This document shows positions 6,293-7,714 of a stretch of 7,714 nt of DNA, piece by piece. The stretch comes from an uncultured Pseudogracilibacillus sp. GTDB taxonomy: Bacteria > Bacillota > Bacilli > Bacillales > Amphibacillaceae. Location: positions 1-7,714 of the forward strand of contig CALGOZ010000089.1 of the NCBI GenBank assembly GCA_937960785.1, read 5' to 3'. The translations under genes were made by a program, and so were the position numbers. The notes beneath the pieces are model-generated. The model did no database searches. It was not told the origin of the DNA and saw only the letters and a program-made list of their open reading frames with translations. Position 1 is the first letter of the stretch; each line of letters opens with the position of its first letter.

Positions 6293-6757
6293 GTGACGAA
6301 GCGACACGAAAAACCAATCGCTCAAAATCGAAAAGCACGTCATGATTATTTTATCGATGAAACGTACGAAGCAGGTCTCGTATTAAAAGGTACGGAAATT
6401 AAATCTATACGTGAAGGGAAAGTAAATATTGCCGATGCACACGTTCGTATTATGAATGGAGAGGCCTTTGTAATTAATATGCATATCGCACCTTATGAAC
6501 AGGGGAATCGTTTTAACCATGATCCAACTCGCTCTCGAAAACTATTATTACATCGTCGCGAGATTGATAAGTTATATGGACAAGTGCAGCAAAAAGGATA
6601 CACTATTGTACCTTTACGCTTATACATTAAAAATGGATACGCTAAGTTATTAATCGGTCTCGGACGCGGTAAGAAGTTGTATGACAAACGAGAAACGTTA
6701 AAACAGAAGCAAATGCAACGGGATATAGATCGTGCTATTAAAGACATGGGGCGTTAA
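6293..6757 (+). CDS. smpB: SsrA-binding protein SmpB
   Basis: A 154-residue SmpB from the GTG start (B. subtilis SmpB is 156). SmpB binds the tRNA-like domain of tmRNA, helps its alanylation and delivers it to ribosomes stalled without a stop codon. Family blocks seen: HDYFI.ETYEAG near the N-terminus, GTEIKSIR at 33-40, NMHIAPYEQGNRFNHDP (EQGN at 69-72), RKLLLHRREI, and the strand NGYAKLLIGLGRGKK leading to YDKRETLK and a basic C-terminal tail. That tail enters the mRNA channel in known structures. The GTG start aligns with the MPKGSGK start of Bacillus homologues and has good spacing; ATG 6287 would add two residues and GTG 6266 nine. Its partner ssrA lies 444 bases downstream with its own promoter. 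Confidence 0.96.
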   Translation: MTKRHEKPIAQNRKARHDYFIDETYEAGLVLKGTEIKSIREGKVNIADAHVRIMNGEAFVINMHIAPYEQGNRFNHDPTRSRKLLLHRREIDKLYGQVQQKGYTIVPLRLYIKNGYAKLLIGLGRGKKLYDKRETLKQKQMQRDIDRAIKDMGR

Positions 6758-6783
6758 GTTGGGTAATCTTACTTAATATTGGT

Positions 6784-6805
6784 AAGTATAATCATACTTT
6801 TATTT
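6784..6805 (+). terminator. Weak candidate terminator after smpB
   Basis: AAGTAT (6784-6789) and ATACTT (6794-6799) form a 6-bp AT-rich stem with a 4-nt loop, followed by TTTTATTT. An outer TGGGTA (6760-6765)/TACCCA (6811-6816) pair could clamp the region. Stability is low, but nothing better lies between smpB and the ssrA promoter. Confidence 0.3.
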
Positions 6806-6807
6806 AA

Positions 6808-6901
6808 TCCTACCCAGTGCAAGTATTTTGTGCGTATGTATAGCTAAAGTTTTGCTTTACCTTACTCAACGCTAGTATCCGCTGCGAATGTATAGATGAA
6901 A
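6808..6901. repeat. Two imperfect direct repeats, period 52 nt
   Basis: Positions 6808-6849 and 6860-6901 align without gaps at about 28 of 42 positions. The best-kept core is TGCG.ATGTATAG. The 17-18 bases at 6767-6784 resemble the start of each copy, with mostly transition differences, suggesting a third decayed copy. The period is not a multiple of three, so a coding repeat is unlikely. The family is not recognised. Confidence 0.5.
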
Positions 6902-7119
6902 ATATGTAAACATTTAACTCATTACAATCGATTGTTGAGAAAGGGGTTGAAATCGCAATCCTCGTAAGTTGCTCAATAGCGCTCTTTATTAAAAATGTTA
7001 TTATTAGAAATACGTATAAAGTTACTTAGCGTGTAACGAGGTTTTATAGACTTTACTTTTGATAGCACACGAAGTGAACTAAAAACATCAAGCAATTATA
7101 CAATGGAGAATTACTGACC
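6902..7119. other. Non-coding stretch with small inverted repeats
   Basis: No credible gene is visible on either strand. The stretch holds a 12-nt palindrome ACAATCGATTGT (6924-6935), a hairpin GGGTTG/CAATCC (6944-6961), GTTAC/GTAAC (7021-7025, 7033-7037), and a distant pair CCTCGT (6960-6965) with ACGAGG (7036-7041). No promoter or terminator clearly frames an RNA gene. It may be decayed DNA or an unrecognised small RNA. Confidence 0.35.
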
Positions 7120-7147
7120 TTGCATAATTTATAATATATGCTATAAT
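7120..7147 (+). promoter_or_regulatory. ssrA promoter (sigma-A, extended -10)
   Basis: TTGCAT (7120-7125) precedes TATAAT (7142-7147) by 16 bases, and TGC directly before the -10 makes a perfect extended -10 (TGCTATAAT). A second TATAAT at 7130-7135 has no matching -35. Start of transcription near 7154 leaves about 48 nt of leader to be removed by RNase P at 7202. Confidence 0.65.
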
Positions 7148-7201
7148 TAAAGTTGCTGACGGAAACAGAATCCGTCATAACACTTAATTAACTTACCAAT
7201 T

Positions 7202-7556
7202 GGGGACGTTCTGGATTCGACAGGGGTAGGTTGAGCTTAAGTGGCACACTCGAGGTTACGTCTCGTAAAACGTTACAAGCCTATAACTGGCAAAGAAGAA
7301 AATTTCGCTTTAGCTGCTTAATAGCACCTAAAGGATCCTCCCTATTATCGCCCGTGTAATAGGATAGGGTCTCAAATTTAGCGGGATAGACGTACCGTTC
7401 TCCGTCTGCGAACAGTACGTTGAAACTAATCAGACTAGCGCTTCTTTGGCCTGTCGATCGGCATAAAGAAGTTGCGAAACAAAGTAGATCGACTATGGTG
7501 TGTAGAAGCTTAAGTGGCAATATCCTTGGACGCGAGTTCGACTCTCGCCGTCTCCA
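7202..7556 (+). ncRNA. ssrA: Transfer-messenger RNA (tmRNA)
   Basis: tmRNA acts with SmpB to rescue stalled ribosomes and tag the nascent chain for proteolysis. The acceptor stem pairs GGGGACG (7202-7208) with CGTCTCC (7549-7555); its third pair is G-U, the alanine identity element. The conserved GGATTCGACAGG follows. The T-arm is GCGAG-TTCGACT-CTCGC (7532-7548). Helix P2 is formed by the GAGCTTAAG region (7233-7241) and GCTTAAGTGGCAAT near 7508-7521. PK2 (CCTATTA/TAATAGG with a CCCG loop pairing to CGGG), PK3 (CGTAC..GTTC/GAAC..GTACG) and PK4 (CTTCTTT/AAAGAAG; GTCGATC/GATCGAC) can be traced; PK1 is less clear. The tag frame is 7289-7321. The discriminator A7556 is followed by TACT, so CCA is not encoded and must be added enzymatically. 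Confidence 0.97.
7289..7321 (+). other. tmRNA proteolysis-tag reading frame
   Basis: After the resume region TATAACT, codons read GKEENFALAA and end at TAA (7319-7321), followed in frame by TAG (7322-7324). With the alanine carried by tmRNA the tag is AGKEENFALAA. The C-terminal ALAA is the ClpXP-type degron. It starts with AGK like B. subtilis AGKTNSFNQNVALAA but is four residues shorter. Confidence 0.9.
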
Positions 7557-7638
7557 TACTTAAAAACGGTGTAAACCGCGATATAATAAGCGTTAAGGAC
7601 ATGACGGAGTATTGAACCGGAATGAACCTCGTAGATGT

Positions 7639-7683
7639 AACGCCTCTTATTATCTAATAAACGGATAATAAGAGGCGTTTATT
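7639..7683 (+). terminator. ssrA transcription terminator
   Basis: A perfect 16-bp stem, AACGCCTCTTATTATC (7639-7654) with GATAATAAGAGGCGTT (7664-7679), encloses a 9-nt loop. The T-tract TTTATTCGTTT is interrupted, but the stem is the longest in the window. It lies 83 nt past the mature tmRNA 3' end, so the precursor has a sizeable trailer to be trimmed. Confidence 0.88.
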
Positions 7684-7714
7684 CGTTTAATCTTTCCGTT
7701 GTGGCGCTCTTGCG

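Noticed and set aside
6808..6901. CRISPR array
   Set aside because: Only two poorly conserved units with no constant repeat and no cas genes.
7281..7520. Minus-strand open frame of 79 codons
   Set aside because: It lies wholly antisense to tmRNA, has no credible ribosome binding site, and its openness follows from the structured RNA sequence.
7532..7556. tmRNA 3' end as an occupied mobile-element attachment site
   Set aside because: ssrA is a common integration target, but no second copy of the 3' end, integrase or foreign gene appears within the window.
7582..7587. TATAAT downstream of tmRNA as a promoter
   Set aside because: No -35 or extended -10 accompanies it, and it sits in the tmRNA trailer just before the terminator.

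Overview
This is a stretch of chromosome from a low-GC Firmicute, almost certainly a member of the Bacillaceae. SecG, the Est30/YvaK-type carboxylesterase, RNase R, SmpB and tmRNA follow in the order secG-est-rnr-smpB-ssrA known from Bacillus. The Shine-Dalgarno sites are long and purine-rich, start codons include GTG, and intrinsic terminators are frequent. Genus and species cannot be read from the window. All complete genes lie on the + strand.

Layout. Positions 1-40 hold the probable last codons of an unidentified gene, followed by a terminator (58-91). Positions 92-526 are AT-rich and hold no gene until a candidate promoter with an overlapping CcpA (cre) site just before a large Pip/YhgE-family membrane protein (527-2698). 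A strong terminator closes that unit. secG (2882-3112) is monocistronic, with its own promoter and terminator. A new extended -10 promoter then drives est (3245-3991) and rnr (4054-6186). A terminator and a TATAAT box separate these from smpB (6293-6757). A 444-base gap with decayed repeats and small inverted repeats follows, then the ssrA promoter, tmRNA (7202-7556) and its terminator (7639-7683).

How the genes work together. SmpB and tmRNA form the trans-translation system that rescues stalled ribosomes. RNase R is the 3'-5' exonuclease linked in other bacteria to decay of the released nonstop mRNA. SecG is the small accessory subunit of the SecYEG translocon. The carboxylesterase has no obvious functional tie to the others but is a conserved neighbour.

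Novelty. No new defence, mobile or biosynthetic system is visible; this is ordinary core genome. The points most worth checking are local. RNase R lacks the basic C-terminal tail of its B. subtilis counterpart. The tmRNA has a short tag (A)GKEENFALAA and no encoded CCA. The smpB-ssrA gap holds an unexplained 52-nt-period repeat. The leader of the YhgE gene carries a cre-like site and a tiny ORF behind a near-perfect Shine-Dalgarno.
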